A stretch of DNA of 64,000 nucleotides from Anagrus nilaparvatae (GCA_022575985.1 JAKSXM010000288.1:2011501-2075500), one strand, 5' to 3'; positions 50,876 to 64,000 are shown, numbered from the stretch's first letter. Notes: generated from the letters alone by a model not told the origin. Made by a program: numbers and translations.

Positions 50876-52012
50876 TGTTCATTAAGAATCAATATTGCAA
50901 TAAATTTTCCTTCTCAAGTGAGAACCTGTCTCATCATACCTCGTTTTTTTTGCTTCATCTAAGATTTTTATTATAATTATTAACTAAAAAATTGAATTTA
51001 TTTGCTATTAAGGCCAAGGACCTTAAATGTTAAAATTATTTGCTAAGAATGACGTAAATATTTTAGTATTCAGTTATTCTAAAACCTCAGTTTTTAATTC
51101 AATATGAGAGTTTTTTTAAGCTTATTGATGTAATAAAGATTTCTTTACTTCTCCTATGATAAGCTTTAAATAATTTGTGCATAGCTTATAATGTCTCCAG
51201 ACTCCAAGCTTCTTTATTTAACACTAGAATAATGAATAAAAAAATAAATTTGACAATCAAATACCCAGCTGTCTTTTTCAATTAATTGTCTTGAAAATAA
51301 CTAAATACACAAAAATACAATAGTTACCTTTTGAATAATGTTTCCAAGTTATTCTCCACATATAAATAATACATCAGCCATTTAATTACCTAAACCAGTG
51401 TATTTTAGAGCATGAAAATTTTTTTTAAACTGTTTAAAATTGGATATAATTTATATTAAAAACTGTATAAGCGTTTCTTTATTTTAAACATCAGGTATAT
51501 AAATAATTAATTAAAATAAATAAAATCCTTCTGCATAAGCGGCGACGTCGTCAAAAGGACTGAATATAATGAAGTTGAAGTTTATTTCAGATATGGAGAT
51601 ATATCGTTCAGTGTTCAGCGCGTGGTGTTCAGTTAACTTCAAGAGATTGCAAGTACACGGTGTGTCAGAACTCAGAAAATGTAAACGTCCAACTGGACTT
51701 ACTTTTCAAATCTTGTAAGTAAATCTCCCTTCTATATACCTCCGTGTTCCAAGGATCTCACTTTGAAAAACCGTTACTTACCGGGTAGCCGTGTTTTTGA
51801 TTTTCTTATTAAGTCTAGGAATTTCTGAGCTGTTGTTTGTTTTGATTGAATGTGGAAAACTATATATCGTTTTAATAGAAAACCTGCTGCCAATCAATTA
51901 TTATAGGTAGTTTGAAATTGAACTTGAGTTTTGAATCTGCAGATATTATAGCGTGAGTACAGAAAGCATTTGAGAAGCATAAACAGAATGTAAAAACGTT
52001 TTAATAACAAAA
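50876..52012. promoter_or_regulatory. Divergent intergenic region between RYBP and the KNL2-like gene
   Basis: 1137 bp between start codons. A GC-richer patch at 51535-51720 (AAGCGGCGACGTCGTC near 51537, CAGCGCGTGGTG near 51617) is a probable promoter or 5' exon of the plus-strand gene, since a GTAAGT donor-like site follows at 51716-51721. No conserved core element was firmly recognised. Confidence 0.4.
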
Positions 52013-55000
52013 ATGGATGATATAAAAGTAAGCTAATTTTTATTTATATAATTTTATTATTCTTGGTCAAATTTTTATATCTTTAAAACTCTTCTTATAT
52101 TTACAGACTTATGAGAATTTTAAAGAAGACCAACGTTTTCAGGAAATAGAACGAAAATTAAGACTAGAGCAGTTAAGATTTAACTATCTTAAAAAAATAG
52201 AAAAATCAAAAATTAATTCTCCTGTCTGGCCAAGTTGTTCAAGCATCAATAATGATGAATCAGAATTTTCAGCGACTCAATCATTACAAGTTTCTAAAAT
52301 TGGTAGCGAAGTAGTGTCATCTAGTACAAATTTAAGACGTACTTTTGGTGTTCAAAAAAATCATTTTGATGATAAAAAAACAATAACTACATCAAGCCTT
52401 AAAAATTTTCCTGTAAAAAATGGAAAAAATAATGATAATGAAATCATGCCACCACCTCAAACAAACTTTGTTTCAAATAAAAGATGTAAAAAATTAATCG
52501 ATTTAAATACTGAAAACGTGCTAAATAACGAACAAAAACAGTTAAATTTAATGGCACACAAGATCCAATCCGATATTAACACTAGTGATGACAGCGACAT
52601 TAACAAATCAATGTCTGTTTCAACTAGAGAATTTTCAAACTGGAGAGTTTGTTTAAATTCAGAAAATAAAATAATTGTTAAAGGAGAAATACAAAGGTAG
52701 ATATTTATTTTTCCTGGTTATTTTCATATTTTAATATTTATTAATTTTTCAAAGTGGTAAAATAGCAAGAAGTAAGCCCATTGCTGAAAGACTCTCAATG
52801 AACAGATTGTTATCAACTTTGAATAATTTATACATCTTAAAAGGACCAATTGTTGATAATAGAAATGGTAAAATTTTAATAAATAAAATGTAAAAGTATA
52901 GCATTTTAAATTTAATAAATATTTTAGAGCTTCCAGCTTACGTTAGAAACAAGTTTGCAAATGGATTTCCAGAAGACTGGATAAATGTCCAAAAATTGTG
53001 GATCAAGTATGTTAATGAAGGTAGAAACCCCTATTTTCGTTGGCCAACTCCCATTACAGACAGTGACAATGAAATAAATTCTGAAGTCACTGATTTACTT
53101 TATCAAAAAGAAATTCTAAGTGAAAATGCATCAGGGGCTTACAATGAAAATAAGCAAGTTTCAGTTTCATCTGGTTATTCATCAAATATAAAAAATTTTG
53201 AAATGTCTAAATTAAATTACCATAATATACCAGAAAAAGTTGTTTTGCAAAAAGAAGATTCTGGCCATTCTTCATCTATGAAATTACACTCTTCAAACAA
53301 TAGATCTTACGGTGAAGTTAGTTTTGAAAACAATAAACAAGTATCGAATAGCAGCCTTAACAATTCATTAAATTTAAAAAATTCTTATCTACATGGTTAT
53401 ATAAAAGAAGATAAAGTTCAGTTAATGTTAAATGTTATTGCCGATGAAAATTGCCCAATGGAATATATTAATAAATTTTCCGAATTACTGAGTATATTAA
53501 GATATATGAACTCATTTAATTTAGATCATGCAGATTCTGAACCAGAGTCAAAAAGACAAAAATTATTAGAAATAGAAAAGAAAGAAGTTCAGCATTCAAT
53601 AAATAAATCATTAATACCGATAAAACCACAAAAAGCTATGGAATCAGATATCGAGAAAACAGAAAATATTGATCATATTGTTGATTACTCTGAAACAGAT
53701 GAAGAAACCATCAGCAGTTATGTAGGGATACCAAAAATGTCATTAGAGCAAATTTTATTAGAAAAAATGTCAAATGTACCTTCAAAATGCCCAAGACATA
53801 GACGAAGATATTCAAGAAAAAGTATTAATAATAAAGAAAATATTGAAAATCCATCAGTAAAAGATAACAAATTAAATTCTGAAAAAAGCGAAAATGAAAA
53901 TGAAACATCTTTTATTGTTAATAAACCTGTTGTCAAAGATGTTAAAAACATGCATGCCAAAATCCAAAGAGAAAATAGAACTTTTAAAATATCACAATAT
54001 TCAGATATTAGCATATGCGAATCCGATTATAATCCAAATCAAGTAAGTTAAATATTTTTTATATGTATAAAGTGCTTTTTATTTTCGTCATTATTAATTG
54101 CAGGTTCAATCAAAACATGTTAACAATGTTACAGAAAAAAAAATTGAAAATGTAGAAACAAGTTCACCACTACTAAAAAATTTCAACAAAGACCAGTCTA
54201 TAAATTTTTTGCAGGTAAATTAATATATATTTTATGAATTTAGATTTTTTTTTTATTCAAAATCTTTCTATTTAAGAGATCTCCTAGAAAAAATAAAGTA
54301 GATAATAAAAATAAAAAAAATCTATTTGGTTCTAAAGAAAATCCTAAAATATTAACGTCCTGGTATCCTGAAGTTGTTCATAATAGAAATTGTGAATTTA
54401 AATATGGTTTAATATTTAAAGGAAACTTAACAAAGTAAGTTTAGTTTTTCAAAATTTTATATTGAAAAAAAAAGATATTCATTGTTCAGTTAAATTATTT
54501 TAAAATAAATTTTTAGCGAAAATTCGCAAATCATACAAAAAAATTATAAAACTGGAGTTATAATAAAAAATCATGAATCTAATTTATTAGAAACCGATGA
54601 AAATGAATTTGTATTACTGTCAGGAGAATTTAACAATACCAAACGTGGTAAGTTTAATAGTATTGGAAAATTTCAAAATTTAATTTAGTGTTAATTATTA
54701 AAATTTTAGTTTTAAGAAAAGAATTGTTGCAATATTGTCGGAACGGTTGCCCATCAAATATTCAAAAATTTATCAATGAGTGGCTCAAGTATAATCCAGG
54801 TATTAAACATTAGTAACAAAAAAAAATTTATAAAATTATTGATTGTATTTTTGGTTAAAATATTTACTTTTTATTTTGTAATATGAAAATTTTTAATTAA
54901 TTAAATAAATTTTTTATTTTTGTATAAGGTTTTTTTTTCAAATTAACATTAAAATACCCAAAAAATGAATTTTTATCAAATATTTTAGCTAGCTTATTGA

Positions 55001-56200
55001 TTGATTCTGAAATTAACGATCTTAACACCTCCATTGATAATGTCAATGTGCCATTGAGTTCCAGGGGACGTAAAATTATGCCTAGATTAGAATATTGGAA
55101 AGGTAAGATTATATTATCATTAATAATTCTAAATTAAGACTAATTAAAACGGGAAAATTTCAGGAGAAAGAATTACTTCAAAGGATGATGTTGTTTTGTA
55201 TACTATGGGTTCTCAAACATTTAACTTGCCTCAAAATCAAATAACAGTAATTATTATTTATATTCATAATATTTGTACTTAAATTTTTAATTAAAAAAAA
55301 AAAAAATAATCAATTTTAGGAACCCAAATCTAGAAAAAGAAAAATAAGCACGCCTAAGGAACCAAAAAAAGAACATGCAATCCAAAAGAGTGGTTCTACC
55401 AAAAAAGTTGATACACATGGCACAAAGGTAATAGTACATTATTAATATGGAACTTGTTCATAGAGAAGGATGTTTGAAAAAAATCCAAATTCCGGGTCAA
55501 ATGGACTTAAAATATTTTCGATTTAGGGACTTAGAATACTAATTTCGATTCTAGAACTTAAAATAATTAGGGAATATAAACTGTTATAAGTGAACATGTT
55601 TAAATTAATGCTCGTTGATTGTGTTAAGACATAAACCAATTATAAATTTTTAAGTATCAAGAGCGCAAGTTTTGACTTTAGCTTTTGACAAACCGTAACA
55701 CGAGAGTCCGATGAAACCGGGAACGAGTGATACGTGTTTACGCTAATTCCAAGAATTTTTCCCCATAGTCCTTAAAATTTTTTACTTTTTTTGTATTTTA
55801 AAAATTCTATTAATTGCCTAATAAAATTTTTCAGCAATCTGGAGCTAGCAGCAAAAAATCACCACAGAACAATACAAAGGTAACATGATAAAAAAAAATT
55901 AAAAACTAAAAATTTATTTTATAATAATGATTTTAGCGTACACGTTCAACTACAAAATTACAATCTCAAAAGCAAAAAGTTTGCATAGAAAAGCGTAAAG
56001 ATTTAATGAATAAAAATTTGTAAGCATTGAAAAACATCTAATAAATTATTTAACTATATACAGTTTAAAAAAAAAAAAAAAATTTCAGGACATCAAATAC
56101 AACAAAAAAGAATGCAAAAGAATATTCATACAAATTTTTGAAAAATTCAAATTTACATTATAATTCAGACGAAGATTTTTCAACTGTAGCATCTGTTTAA
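52013..56200 (+). CDS. KNL2: KNL2/Mis18-binding protein 1-like centromere protein, two SANTA-type domains and a CENP-C motif
   Basis: Likely centromere licensing factor for CENP-A loading. Exons: 52013-52027, 52107-52696, 52755-52867, 52928-54042, 54104-54214, 54277-54434, 54517-54647, 54710-54799, 54929-55102, 55164-55246, 55320-55427, 55835-55879, 55937-56019, 56089-56200; every phase agrees, giving 975 residues. SANTA domain about 181-268 (FSNWRVCLNSENKIIVKGEI, later LYILKGPIVDN and NGFPEDWINVQKLW). A second SANTA-like copy lies at about 673-774 (SWYPEVV, FVLLSGEFNNTKR, NGCPSNIQKFINEWLKYNP). A CENP-C-type motif lies at about 815-836 (SSRGRKIMPRLEYWKGERI). The middle is low-complexity, Ser/Asn/Lys-rich; the C-terminus is basic. 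No cupin domain follows, which argues against CENP-C itself. The first 5-codon exon is the least certain. Confidence 0.8.
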
Positions 56201-56624
56201 ATAAATATATAATTGTTTGAATAAATTAAAAAAGCTTTGTATTCAAGTTAAAAAATGATATATTTCTTAAGAGAGTAAAAAAATTATATTTTTGGATTAC
56301 TGTTTATATCTTTCGATTAAGATTTGTAAATATAGAAAATAAATTATTTTTATTTTTATAATTTTATATAATAATAATTATTGAAAAATTTAATTGTATA
56401 TGTTACATTTTTAAAAAATAAATTACATAATTATATAATAAAGGACTTAACAAATTTTTTAACAAAAAAGTTGATAAGATTATATTAAGTATTTTGTGCC
56501 AAAATTGCACATTTTGCTTGAAATTAAGATTTTTTTCATTCAATACATATTTTTATGTTAAAAAAAATGTATATAATTAATTAAATTCCAAGCAATAATG
56601 AACTGGCACGAAATTTTCGAATAT

Positions 56625-56712
56625 TTAATATATATAATATATATATTATATATATATTATATATATAATATATATATTATATATATATACCTACGTTTGT
56701 ATATATAATACA
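56625..56712. repeat. AT palindromic microsatellite
   Basis: Alternating (AT)n/(TA)n blocks broken by AATATATATATT steps, self-complementary over about 60 bp. It lies between the stop codons of two convergent genes (KNL2-like and Spt6). Confidence 0.75.
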
Positions 56713-56843
56713 TATTTTCTATATAATATTTTAAATAGAAAAAAGAGCATTAAAAATGCTGTTTTTGTAGAAAAAGATTCTTACTCAAGCATTAATAACA
56801 TGATATACGTAAATACAAATAACTAATTAAAGAAACAATTTCA

Positions 56844-59800
56844 TTAACTTTCGTCATAAAGTGGAGTACCATCTCCACTTAATGACATACTTCTAGGACT
56901 TGAATTTGTCAGTGGTGTACCTCTAGGAGATTTGTAGATTTGTTTATATCTTGGAGTGCCCTGACTACTATTAAAATTATAACATTAACCATTAAATTTA
57001 TGTATATTTTAATACATAACATATCTTAAAAAATACTTACGAGGGTCTTGCTGGTGTTGATTGCTTAGCCCAATCTTCTGCAGCCTTTTTCCAGTCCATG
57101 GCGTTTGCAGATGTGTATGGATTAATGTGTTGACTTGGAGTCTGACCACCATATCGAGGAGTGGGTTGTCCAGGTGTTTGATATGGAGTCATAAATGGAG
57201 TTTGAGCAGATGGTGTATATGGAGTATTAATAGAGTAGGCGTGCATAGCTCCATATCCAGTAGCGGTACTTGCTGCTCCAGGTGTTTGTGGATAGTGAGG
57301 TGTAGCATTAGCAACTTGAGATAATGAGTGCAACATATGCCTTGGAAGATTTTGAGCTACTCTTTGTATTGCTTCTTGATTCATACCTAAGACAAATTAT
57401 TTATTTGATTTTTAAAGTTAACAATACTTTAGACATTTTTTATTTATTTTATTTACCATTGACTGCCATTCCTGGTGTAGTATGATATACTCGAGGGGTA
57501 CTAGGAGTAGCATGTCCTGGTATTGGATCTCTAAAATGTTCCTTAAACCATTTAAATAAGTCTGGAACTCTAGAAAACATTTGTCCTCTAAATTTAAACC
57601 CTTCGGGACTAACTGAAACGTATTCATGTTTACAGTGATCTCGCGGTAAATATGAAAGTAAAAATTTTCCAGGATAATTCTAAAATTCATAAGAAAATTT
57701 TTAAAGAATTGTCAATCAATTTTACAACTTTTTACAACTTACTTTGGCTGCGGATATTATGTACGGAATACCTCCAGGATTATTATTTTTTTGTTCCTGT
57801 AGAATTTCTCTTGCTTTATCTTTCATACCCAAAACATTTGGCTTATAATATTTAAAATCTAACAATTCAGCTGCATAAGCTGCCATAGGATTTATGTACC
57901 TTGCAATAATTTCATCTAAATCTTCGAACTCTTCATTTCCAATCCATAAGCTACGACCAAGAGAATATTTATTTTCCTTTCCCTCTTCTCGTATGTCGAT
58001 ATGTTGGTGTATCTGATCTGTAACTTTCCAAGTAACGGTTAAATGATCATCACCTTTACTTGATGGTCGAATAATAGCTTCTCCTTGCTGCATTGATTGC
58101 ATTAATTTTTCTGCCTCTGTATAAGCAATATTATGAAACGATGGGTGTATTATCACCCTTGTTACATAAATTTGTTTTTGTTTAACTTTTTTGGCTTCTT
58201 CTTCAACTTTCATATCTTTTTCTTCAGTCTCTGCATCGTAATAAGGATCTTTGGGTGGTCTCCAGTCGTGATTTTTATCAGCTAAATCACTTGTTTTACT
58301 AGTTGCTTCAACCCCAAATCTTTCTACATCAATTTTCATAATTCTACAGTGTATTCTTGAGCCTATTCTAACTCTATCTTCAGGATTAAGTACATGTTTA
58401 TCTGACAAATTTTTTATGTGAATGTACCCAGATAAACTATTATCCAAACGAATCCTGATACCAGTGGCTTTTCCTGGACATGCTCCAGCATCAAAATGAT
58501 TCCAGACTTCAGACAATTCGGGAAATTCGTTCTTTAAACAAAAAGGACATTGCCAAAGGCCAGTCTCATCATTTCTAACTGGATTACCATGATCTAACTG
58601 TTCGCCTTGAGGTTTTTTATATACTATACCAACAACTGTGGCTTCTAATAATTTTCCTATAAATAAAGTTTCTGGGGTTTCCTTGACTAATAAATTAAAA
58701 AGATCCTCAGGAGATTGAGTTTTATAAGGTATCCTTAAATCTTTATATCGACTATTTAACTCTGCACGAATATCATACAGAGTAATACATTTGTTTCCAA
58801 AGCCTTGCCTTTCCAACTCTTCAGCAAAAGCATCAAGGTCAAGATCTTTTAATCTTTCTGGTGATTCTAATATCTCTTCTAATGCCCCTGCAGGATTAGC
58901 ATCTTCATCTTCATATTCTAAAGCATCAACAGCCATTTTTCTAGCCCACTCATAAGTTTCTGGATGAACACGGGAACCATCTAAAACTTCTACATATGCT
59001 TCTGTACTATCACCAAGACTGTTTGTGTCTATTTTTATGAATCCCGCACAATTAATGAATACTTTTGGACCTAAGTGACATGCTGTTACCAACTGAGTTC
59101 TATTTTCTAGTCGTTGATTTAACTGCTTCAATGTTTTTATCAAATATTGGGCTTTTCTATTACCTAATCCACATACATATTGAACTAAATTACCAGCATA
59201 AGGTTGTTGGACTGCTTTGTTTACATCTACCCCAACTTCGTTAACTCGATTAACAAATTCAATTTCTATGCCTTCTAATAAATCTTCTTTTGAAATTTGA
59301 TCCTGTAAAGGATTATACTTTAAACATAAAATTTCATCATCTGCATTGCACAATTGGGAATATTCAACCAATGGATCTTGCAAATACCGAGCTAAAGAAA
59401 TTGCTTGACGTAATAATTCAGGATAATCTCTAAATTCTGATATTCCTTTATTACTGTTTGAATAAACTTTTGCAAGTTCATTATCAACAATTTCTACAGT
59501 AACTTGAGGAAATTGCTCCTCTGCGACTAATAAATTAATACATTCTCTAATATCATCAGCTATCATCATAGCTTCTCTTGATTCACCAGCAACAGCTATA
59601 AGATGAGGTTTTTTTGTTGAAATAAAATGTTTTAATGCTAATAAATCAGCTTCTTTCATAACTTTATCATCCTCTCTAAAACTATTTTTCCTTCTTAATA
59701 TGTGTGGTAATTTTAAATAGTCTGTGCATTCACCATCTGGTGAAACCATACAAGTAAATGCTGCTGTTGAATAATCTGGAATGTAAGCTAATCCCATTAT

Positions 59801-62800
59801 TCTAAGTCCTTTGCTAGTATCCCATTCGTCGTCCTCTTCATCTGGAAATTCACAAGTATATGGGCCAACTTTAATACAATTGTACATTTTTCTGCAACAT
59901 GTCCTCAATACACACTCTTTAGCTTCGTTTAGAAGTGTGCTACGTAATTCTTTTTTTAAATCAGGGATAACTAACTTTTTTAATGCCATTTCTACGCTGC
60001 CTACTCTCAATGCATTCCAGTCTTGAACATTTTTACTAAATTCATCTCTATAGTAGAGTTGTTTCATTTGTTCAACATAATTATTTGACGTGTTTCCTTC
60101 TATTTGATCAGAGAAACTGATTTCTATTAGCTTGTCCTCTTCTGCAATCGCTAATTTTAAAAACTGGTCTCCTACTAAATCTCTTACTGGCTTGTCTTTA
60201 ATGTATTTCATTGAATAAATTTGATGGTTTTCATCAATGATTTTGATTCCTTTTTTAGTTGGACGGATAGAAATTTTTGCTTTTTCTCTATACATTTTTC
60301 TTACCGATTCTCTCACTAAAGGTTCCCGAGCTAATTGAATACTAACCATCAATTGAGCAGCTTTTAAAACTTCGTCAACAGTTTTAAATTGTTGACTAAC
60401 GTATTCATTAGCCAAGAAAATGGGTTCCATGGTTTCTTGTTCTACTTCATATATTTGATATTCTTCACTAAGATTTTTAGCAAATTGTTGTGGGGTAAGA
60501 CCAAATTTTTTAGCCAGTGGATCTAAGCCTCCCTTTCTGCAAAGAGAGTAAGGTCCAGTTCTTACAGCTTGTTTTAAAATCTCTTCAGGTTCCTCTTCTT
60601 CTATTTCATCAAAAGTTTCTTCTGGTGGCGGATCTTCTCCATTTTCTATAGCTTCTGCGATTTCTTGCTTTCTTTTTTTTATTCTATCTTGTCTACGAAT
60701 TTCTTTTTGTTCTTTACGAACAGCCTCTTGCATTACTGGGATATCATGACTGTAGTAAAGCATAAAATGATGATATACATCGTTTAACTCTTCATGAGTT
60801 TGTACATTTTGCAATTGTATGATATCCTCTTCTTCTAACAATCTAAAATCTTCTGGTAATGGAGCATCTGGATCTTTCATAACGTTTTCTTCTTGAAACT
60901 TTTTCATTTTTCTAAATAAATTTAGTAAGTTTTCTTTTCTTTGCTTTAGTTGACACCATTTTGCATCAAACTTATAAACTTTCCATAAGTCATTGATGTT
61001 TAGCTCAGGAAGCACATATTCTTTTCTATAAAAAGCAATAAACGGAACTTCAAAATGTTGATTCCTGAGAAAATCTAAGGCCATTTTAATTTTTGGAATG
61101 GCTTCAGGTCCTTTTCTAGCTCTTTCTTTTGCTGCTGGATTTAAATGCGCATCTTGAATAGATATTGGTCTTTTTTCAAACGCTTGCTCGTATATCCATT
61201 TGGCTTCTTCTTCTAATTCTTCTTTGCTTGCCGATGTCAAAGGTATTGATCGAAGTTGCATTCTTTCAGGAATATCTGTATTTCGAATTTCATTATCTAG
61301 ATCTGTAAAGTGACCACGTTTAAGTTCACTTGGTTCGTAAATTTCAAAAATAGTTTTTCTGGTTGGCTTTTTCTTAAGAGCCTTTTTAGCTTTACGAGGT
61401 CTATCCATATCACCATCTTCTTCTGCATAGTCATCTTCTTCTTCTTCTTCGTCTTCATCATAGCCATCTTTGTATTGTTCAAATTCATCGTAATCAAAGT
61501 CAACACCAAAAATTTCTTGTGCTTCTTGGAATGCACTATAATTAAAGTTATAAACGTGTACTAATTAGCTAAAGTTTAAAAAACTTTTTAATAATTTACC
61601 TGTCTCCATGAATATGTTTTTTCTTTTTCCTTTTTTCGGTTATAGGTCTTCCATCATCATCTACTATAAAATCATCAGCATCTGAGTAATCACCTTCACT
61701 ACCAATATCATCATAAGTTTCAATTTCCGGTCTATGGCTACGTTCGCTTCTTCTTTCTTCTTCCTAAATTTCAAAATTTATTTGCAAATAAAAGTAAAAC
61801 AATGAGATAACAAAGTCATCACATTATTTTATTGGTTAAAAATTTGTCATAGAAAAAATTATGTCAATTTTTTAAAAATATGACATTAAAATTTGTTTTA
61901 ACATTTTTCAACATACCAATAAATCATTCGGTTCCTAAAGCAGTATCATTAATGTAATAAAAAATAAAATTTATAAATTTAATTAATTTTAAAAAAATTT
62001 AAAAACTTACTTCTCCAGATCCTGCATCATGAGAAAATAATTCATTAGCAATCGCATCTCTATCATCTTCGGCTTCTTGCTCTTGTTCTTCTTCTGATTC
62101 TTCATCTTCTATTCTCTTAAGACGCTTAAATCTCTTCTAAATTGTTTTAATAAACTGCATAAATAAGTAACAAACAAGGCACAATTTCACCATTTGTGAA
62201 TGGCGATTTTGTACCCTAATTAAAAAATATAATATTTTAAACTTACTCTTTCAACTTTAACGCCTACATTTTCCTCAATCAACATATAATCTTCTTCATC
62301 AAGCCGGTCATCAAAATCATCATGACTTTTTTTCCTTTTTCTTGAACTGTTTGGGTCATCGCTATCTTCTCCGTCACTTTCTTCTTCTATAGGTCTATCA
62401 TCAATTAAATCTTTTAATTCTTCGCGTAATCTTTCTTCATCGTCTTCTTCTTCTTCACTTTCATCCGATGCTTGAATCTTTTTTAATTTTTTTCTATCCC
62501 TTGGGTCAATCATTTCATCCTAATTTTTATATTAAATAGATCAAATCAATCACATTATATTAAACTAATTTATAATTTTTGTTTGAAATTTTTATAATAA
62601 TCAAATTATAATAAAATGTTTCTGAAAATTGGGGTAAAATAGAATTTAACCCTTTATAGCCACATGAACTTTACTAGTTTACAAATTTATATTTTTGAGA
62701 ACAATTATGAATATTCACTGAAAACCATTGTCAACATTAAAATTTTATAACTATACTTGGATTACTCAAGACTTAAAATATACAACAACAGAAAAAAACT

Positions 62801-63524
62801 TAAATCATTTAATCAACCTTTGATTAAATACTTAAAACTATCTCTGGAAGTGAATTTCATTAGTTGAATAAATGAAATATGTTACATTTCTACTAAATTT
62901 AGCTCAAATTGATAGAAGGCAAAAACGGAATGTTACAAAAAAGGCTGTAGAACATAAGAGAATGGAATTAGAATGGTAAAAATTTTAGGGCATTTATAAT
63001 TATGTAGACAAAAAACGATTTATTTAAAAATCAACACTAGACAAAAATTACCAAGAAAAAATTAGCCCTTTTTATCTGAAACAAAGGGTTAAACAAGTGT
63101 TTTTTGGGTAACATTTTGTAAACATTAGAAGTTTTTGTTTCAAACTATTTAAATATGGGGAAAATCTTAAGTCACAAAGATTATTATAAAGAAAATATAT
63201 AGATATTATATTCCTAAAAATTAAAATAAGTTAAAATATGCATTATAAAATACGTAGTTAAGCAAAATTTAATATGATTCTTGTCTGCTTGAAATAAGTA
63301 GCTACCAATTCATCCTAAGAAAAATATTGGAAATTCTTATTTTTAAAAATTAAAATACTGATTTCAGTCCATATTTTTTTTCAAAAATAGAATAATATAC
63401 ATTTTAAAAGCAAATAATTTTTTAACCGAGGTTATAACACCTTGAAGATGACGTAGTTTATTATGTCCAATAATTAGATCATTACCTCACTTTCTTCTGC
63501 CTCCGATTCTAGAAAGTCTGCCAT
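56844..63524 (-). CDS. Spt6: Transcription elongation factor Spt6
   Basis: Histone chaperone that travels with RNA polymerase II and restores nucleosomes. Exons: 63524-63486, 62519-62247, 62136-62011, 61763-61600, 61535-57743, 57679-57457, 57386-57041, 56967-56844; phases agree, giving 1695 residues (human 1726). The N-terminal third is acidic (many Glu/Asp runs), then comes the conserved core: helix-turn-helix region, YqgF/RuvC-like domain about 770-900 (LRIMGLAYIPDYSTAAFTCM, HLIAVAGESREAM), helix-hairpin-helix about 975-1010 (YVCGLGNRKAQYLIKTLK), S1 domain about 1215-1310 (LSGYIHIKNLSDKHV), and tandem SH2 about 1325-1520 (HPSFHNIAYTEAEKLM, AIIRPSSKG). The tail is rich in TP repeats and ends GDGTPLYDES. 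It is convergent with the KNL2-like gene. Confidence 0.97.
62530..63485. other. First intron of Spt6
   Basis: AT-rich intron between the 13-codon first coding exon and the second. No embedded gene or clear repeat was seen. Confidence 0.5.
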
Positions 63525-63639
63525 TATTGTGTTCTTGATCCAAAATCTCTACAATAATTAAAAGAATTACTTTTAATTTTTTTTTTAATCTGCAATAATA
63601 CAAATATTTTGTATTATCAATAATATATAAAAAATAATC

Positions 63640-63740
63640 TTAGGCTCCAAATGCTGTAAAAGCAAACAGAGAAGCGCAAATCAGATGCGCGAAGGAACGA
63701 AGCTCTACCGTCTCGTTGCGCTTGTACGTCAAGTTTATAA
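63640..63740. promoter_or_regulatory. Candidate Spt6 promoter or 5' exon
   Basis: A GC-richer patch (GAAGCGCAAATCAGATGCGC near 63670 and CGTCTCGTTGCGCTTGTACG near 63708) 120-220 bp upstream of the Spt6 ATG stands out from the AT-rich flanks. No core element was assigned. Confidence 0.35.
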
Positions 63741-64000
63741 ACTAAACTAATTATGGAAACTGGCGGAAAAAATATGAATTTCACAGTAAATAATCTATTA
63801 ATTTTGGGGTATAAAAAGTATAATTTTATGATATTCTCCCATTTCAGGATTAATATTATGTATTTATGAAATAAAATAAAAACTATCTTAAAAATGGAGT
63901 TTTTCCGGGTATTTCCCAGTTGCGAAATTTTTTTTATGGTCAAGGGTCGTATAATTGATTATAATTTTACTACTATAGAAGTAAAAAACTTGTTTTTTAT

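Noticed and set aside
52928..55246. CENP-C as the identity of the centromere gene
   Set aside because: The CENP-C motif is present, but SANTA domains precede it and no C-terminal cupin follows, which fits KNL2/Mis18BP1 better.

Overview
This is a very AT-rich, intron-bearing animal genome segment, most likely from a hymenopteran insect, possibly a parasitoid wasp. The evidence is an insect-specific seven-transmembrane odorant receptor of hymenopteran type (PLNE(T/S)R-like motif after transmembrane segment 4), insect-type Nedd4 and Spt6, short GT..AG introns, and abundant insect transposon families. The genus cannot be fixed from sequence alone.

Layout. The left half (1-35,700) is a transposon-rich zone. 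One odorant receptor gene lies in it on the minus strand (15302 to 1590). I could follow it through nine exons with matching splice phases to a 391-residue open protein, although its introns hold foldback elements, a hAT fragment, a BEL/Pao fragment, a LINE tail and MITEs. Upstream of it are a CCGTAT-rich repeat, a MULE transposase remnant with a FLYWCH zinc finger (18751-20070), a tRNA-derived SINE with target-site duplication (20396-20741) and a decayed LINE (21905-23045). From 24,000 to 28,150 the sequence is AT-rich and non-coding, probably including the Nedd4 3'UTR. Between 28,254 and 35,712 lies one very large intron of Nedd4. It is filled with an R1-like LINE fragment and a 3.8 kb array of inverted and tandem repeats.

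The right half (35,700-63,550) is gene-dense: Nedd4 (-), Edc3 (-), PWP1 (+), RYBP (-), a KNL2/Mis18BP1-like centromere gene (+) and Spt6 (-). Edc3/PWP1 and RYBP/KNL2 are divergent pairs. PWP1/RYBP and KNL2/Spt6 are convergent pairs. All these models were assembled by hand from consensus GT/AG sites with consistent phase, and each gives an open reading frame of plausible family length.

Together, the right-hand genes are mostly housekeeping and chromatin functions: ubiquitin ligation, mRNA decapping, ribosome biogenesis and histone binding, Polycomb, centromere licensing, and transcription elongation through nucleosomes. No operon-like coordination is implied. The most notable points are the KNL2-like gene with two SANTA-type domains plus a CENP-C motif, the catalytic cysteine codon of Nedd4 split by a 7.46 kb repeat-filled intron, the intact odorant receptor threaded through transposons, and the inverted and tandem repeat complex at 29,935-33,720.
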